From contig NC_060892.1 of the NCBI RefSeq assembly GCF_014805685.1, positions 6,885,490-6,949,489 of the forward strand: 64,000 nucleotides of DNA. Direction: 5' to 3'. The translations under genes and the position numbers were made by a program. Position 1 is the first letter of the stretch. Each line of letters starts with the position of its first letter. Shown here in pieces: positions 51,190 to 64,000 of this stretch. The notes beneath the pieces are model-generated. The model ran no database searches. It was not told where the DNA came from and was given only the letters and a program-made list of their open reading frames with translations. The DNA is from Silurus meridionalis. Its lineage: Eukaryota > Chordata > Actinopteri > Siluriformes > Siluridae.

Positions 51190-52715
51190 TAATATAGTCA
51201 GGTAATATAAACTAGAACAGTCTAAGATTTCAATTAATTGATGAATAAATGTTGAATTGTATGTTAACATATTAGACATTAAAATGTCATTTTATTAGAA
51301 TTGTATTATTTTATGTAGTATATTTAATAAGTCATTGGTGTGTTAAAGTGGAGATTTGTTTAGTTCAGTATTTAATTTCATAGGTATCGTTTTTAGGTTT
51401 AATTGTTTGAATGTTTATATTTTATTCTGTTTTAGTTTCCACAGTTTTATTTGTAGACACAGATTTAAAGTGTTTTGTTTAACTTTCAAAGTAAGGAGTT
51501 TGTTACCAGTCTTAACTACAAATAATGTAGAAAATTAAATTACTTGCTAATATCTTTCCATTTGTATGTGGGGTGATGTTTCTAAATTGAATCTAACTTT
51601 ATTGTTGCCATTGTTCTCTTACATTTTGTAGATTTGTTTTGGTATTTGTTTGCTTTAGGAAAAAAAATGTTCATAGTTTTCTAACTGTAAAGTGGTTATG
51701 AAGCGGCTTTGCTGTGGTCCGGGTCTGGACTCTACGGGTTGTTTGCAGCATTAGCAGCATGAACAAAGAACTTTGAGAGGAACTAAAACTAAGAAACAAT
51801 CCTCTTCTGGTAAATACCTGCAGGGTGAAATTACAACAGGAGGTGGACAATGTGTAGGAAAAGTGGGACTAACAAAGGAACTCTGCTCAAATAAACATCC
51901 TGGAGATATGACTTGAATAAAAACGCAAAATTAGTGGGAGAGCACAAAAGGAGGGTCAGTAAAAGAAGGTTAAGTTTTAAATAGTCTCAATTATGTTTTG
52001 AGGAACAATTTCCACACAAATAATACATGCTTAGTGCTGCTCCTATGGTGGTCACTTTCTCTTTGGATAGATATTTATTTTTATCGTAGATGGATATTAT
52101 ATATACTGCTATTTGGAAGTGGTTAATTAAAGTAAAATTCTGAACCCATCTTCAACAGTATGTAGGTATGAGTATCATAAGAATCAGTATTGTTTTATAT
52201 TTTTATTGCTGAGAGTTAATCTTGTAATACTACGAATAATATGAAATATATATTAAAAATATTAATATGCTTGTAGTCATTAATATGCTTGTAGTCATAT
52301 TTTGAGCATAAAAAAGATCAAGTGATGTGTAGGACAACCGGTTTGGTGAGCAAAACACGAGGGCCAACCGATGAGTGTTAAAAATAGCTCATTTTGAGGC
52401 TATGAATGTTAAATGAAAGATTGCAAAGAAGGAAAAAGTTCCATTTAATTCAGCAGGAATGTAGATTCAGTTTGAATGTAGTCCACCTTTCTTGTTTTTC
52501 CACTGTCTGGCCTAAATCAGGTGACCTTAATCCTCATTTAACCTTTATTATCTGCCGAATGTGGCACCAAAAACTTTTACAATAGTGCTGGAATGTCCAC
52601 AAGAGGGATCCAATATTTAATGGCTGCACAACAGAGAAAAAATAGTAAAAATGCTATTCTCAGTCTTACATCTTAAATCTCAAGTAAGAATGCCGCTTTA
52701 CTGTACACAACCTCA
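51190..52715. other. Intergenic, no gene seen
   Basis: AT-rich sequence with only short open frames; no recognisable element. Confidence 0.4.
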
Positions 52716-52719
52716 ATTC

Positions 52720-53690
52720 CAAAATAAAAAGTTGGGGCGATGTGAAAGATGTAAATAAAAACAATGCAACTATTTGTAAATCTCATAAACCGATATTTAA
52801 TTCAAAAGAGAACATAGAAAACATTAAACGTTTAAACTGCGGAAATGTACGATTCTAAGAAAAAATAAGGTGATTTTCAATCTCTTGTCAAAAATGTTGG
52901 AACAGGGCCAAGTTCATCACTTTGCAGCATCTACTCTTCTTTTAACAACAGTTCATATATGCCAGGGAACTGAGGAGACCAGTTGCTGGATTTTTTATGA
53001 TTACCAAATGATTTTTTATGATTACCAATGATTGCCAAATGTTTTTAATCGGTGAAAGTTCTGCACTGCATGCAATCCAGTTCAGCTCCCAGACTCTTCT
53101 ACTATAAAGCCATGCTGTTGTAATCGATGCAGTATACAGTTAGCGTTGTTTGCTGGAATATACAAGGCCTTCCCTAAAAAAAAAAAAAAAAAAAAAAAAA
53201 GGCATTATCTGGATGGAAGCATGTACTGCTCTAAATCCTGTATATACATTCCGGACTTGATGGTGCCTTTCCAGACATGCTGGTTGTTCATTCCATAGGC
53301 ACCAACACACCCCCATACCATCAGAGTACAAGCTTTTGTACTGAGTGCCTATAATAAGCCGCATAGTCCCTCTCCTCTTTAGCCCTGTGGATGCAGTGTC
53401 CAAGGTTTCCAAAAATAATTTACATTTTCTATTCAACTGACTAATGAAAGTTTTCCACTTTGCATCAGTCCATTTTAAATTCACTTTGGTCCAGACAAAA
53501 TGGGGTATGTAAAATGTGGAAATGCAATAATTATTTTTCCAGAATATGCAGACATGGCAAACCGTGCTCACAGCCAATGATTTCTAGAAGTGTTTCTGAA
53601 TCCAGTGATCTCCATTACAGAATCATGCCTGTTTTTGATGCAGTGTCACCCAAAGGCACAACGATTACGAGTATCCAATACTGATTTAAA
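52720..53690 (-). mobile_element. Teleost Tc1/mariner-like element with antisense transposase relics
   Basis: Left end ACAACCTCAATTCCAAAAT then AAAGTTGGGGCG. Inside are GCAGCATCTACTCTTC, GGGAACTGAGGAGACCAG, ACACCCCCATACCATCAGAG and CCACTTTGCATCAGTCC, parts of an abundant fish element in which this strand is antisense to a transposase. An A22 run at 53177-53199 interrupts it. The right end is not found. Superfamily from memory. Confidence 0.5.
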
Positions 53691-53790
53691 TCTTATTATT
53701 TTCAATGTTAAAGTTGTTCGTGTTTAATCTTATATAATCATCGACATATAAACTTCACCGTGTACACTATATTGTAATATAGATTGTTAA

Positions 53791-54386
53791 AGAAGGTCTG
53801 TCATAGCATCAACAGACCGCTAGATGGCAGTAGCGAAAATCTTATGCACCTAAATCGCTTGAAATGTTTTAGGTGTCTATTATAGTACCGGCCTAGAAAT
53901 CGATTAAATAAATTGCTCCATTATATATATAAAAATATATTTTAAAATAGAATCCACAATATTGTATATTTTTTATGTGTAATGCGTAAACGGTATTTGA
54001 AGCTCTAAATATATACATGGATAAATATATTATTAAAGTCATTATAATTACTTTCTATGATGCTTTGAGTCACTGTGGGTCCTAGACGACGGACCTCTTA
54101 TTGGTTGAATTTCAAACCACAAGGTTTTTTTTTCAAAGTGCACTTTGTGAAGTAAGAAAGCTGCGCCTCTGCGTGCTTTTAGTCCACTAATTTTGGTAGT
54201 GAGGAAGTATTTGGGATACAGCCGGCGCAAAGCGGAAAGTGCAATTGAACGGGCGCCGGAGAAAACCACCGTTGTTCATTATCGAAGTGTTTTGACAGAA
54301 ATAATTTTATATTCGGTGGGGTTTTTTCTGTGCCGTTGGAAAACTCGGGACCGCGATTTCCACTCTTCGGTCGCAGAAGTTAAAAC
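53791..54386 (+). promoter_or_regulatory. Upstream region and 5' UTR of PSMD1
   Basis: CpG and GC content rise from about 54160 (CAGCCGGCGCAAAGCGG, AACGGGCGCCGG). No TATA box close to the ATG. This is compatible with the CpG-type promoter of a housekeeping gene. Confidence 0.45.
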
Positions 54387-63885
<9,499 letters not shown>

Positions 63886-64000
63886 GTAGGATCTGAAATG
63901 CTCTTTCGTTCTGCCTCAGTGCTTGCTGTTTACTGTTGGCTAGAACTCTGAAAATGTTCAGTTTTTGTCATTTCTATGATTTGAAATGGAAGCTTTGTGC
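63886..64000 (+). other. Start of PSMD1 intron 16
   Basis: Donor GTAGGA follows the AG at 63884-63885 in phase 2; the rest of the gene lies to the right of the window. Confidence 0.8.

Overview
The window is vertebrate nuclear DNA, almost certainly from a ray-finned fish; a catfish or other otophysan is plausible but is inference. The grounds are a spliced PSMD1 gene very close to the vertebrate protein, GT-AG introns, dense TA/GATA/CA microsatellites, and many Tc1-like, MITE, L2-like and RTE-like elements of kinds common in teleosts. All four host genes lie on the + strand.

Region 1 (1-16922) is the 3' part of a giant mucin-like gene (gene A). One Ser/Thr/Pro-rich exon fills the first 15.2 kb and continues upstream of the window. 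It is followed by an 86-bp exon and a short terminal exon. Region 2 (about 19.3-31.8 kb) is a tandem paralogue (gene B), seen complete: a signal-peptide exon, an 8.5-kb Ser/Thr repeat exon, and the same 86-bp and terminal exons with identical intron phases. Both genes end in a related module of about 54 residues closing in IQKVSP. Both giant exons are open over thousands of codons but are interrupted by a few small frameshifts: six in gene A and three in gene B, plus one compensated pair in B. These are either assembly indels in repeats or early decay.

Region 3 (31.8-46.7 kb) is a repeat-rich intergenic stretch holding nested transposons: a Tc1-like element inside another, and an L2-like LINE split by a Tc1 transposon and apparently inserted in an older DNA element. 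It also holds RTE-like fragments and long microsatellites.

Region 4 (46.95-50.37 kb) is a four-exon gene that reconstructs to 284 residues and resembles vertebrate C2orf72. Region 5 (54.39 kb to the end) is the first 16 coding exons, about 628 residues, of PSMD1 (26S proteasome subunit Rpn2). C2orf72 next to PSMD1 matches the order I know from human chromosome 2q37, which anchors the locus. The two mucin-like genes upstream are not part of the human arrangement as I know it, and they are the most unusual content. No tRNA, rRNA or CRISPR feature was found.
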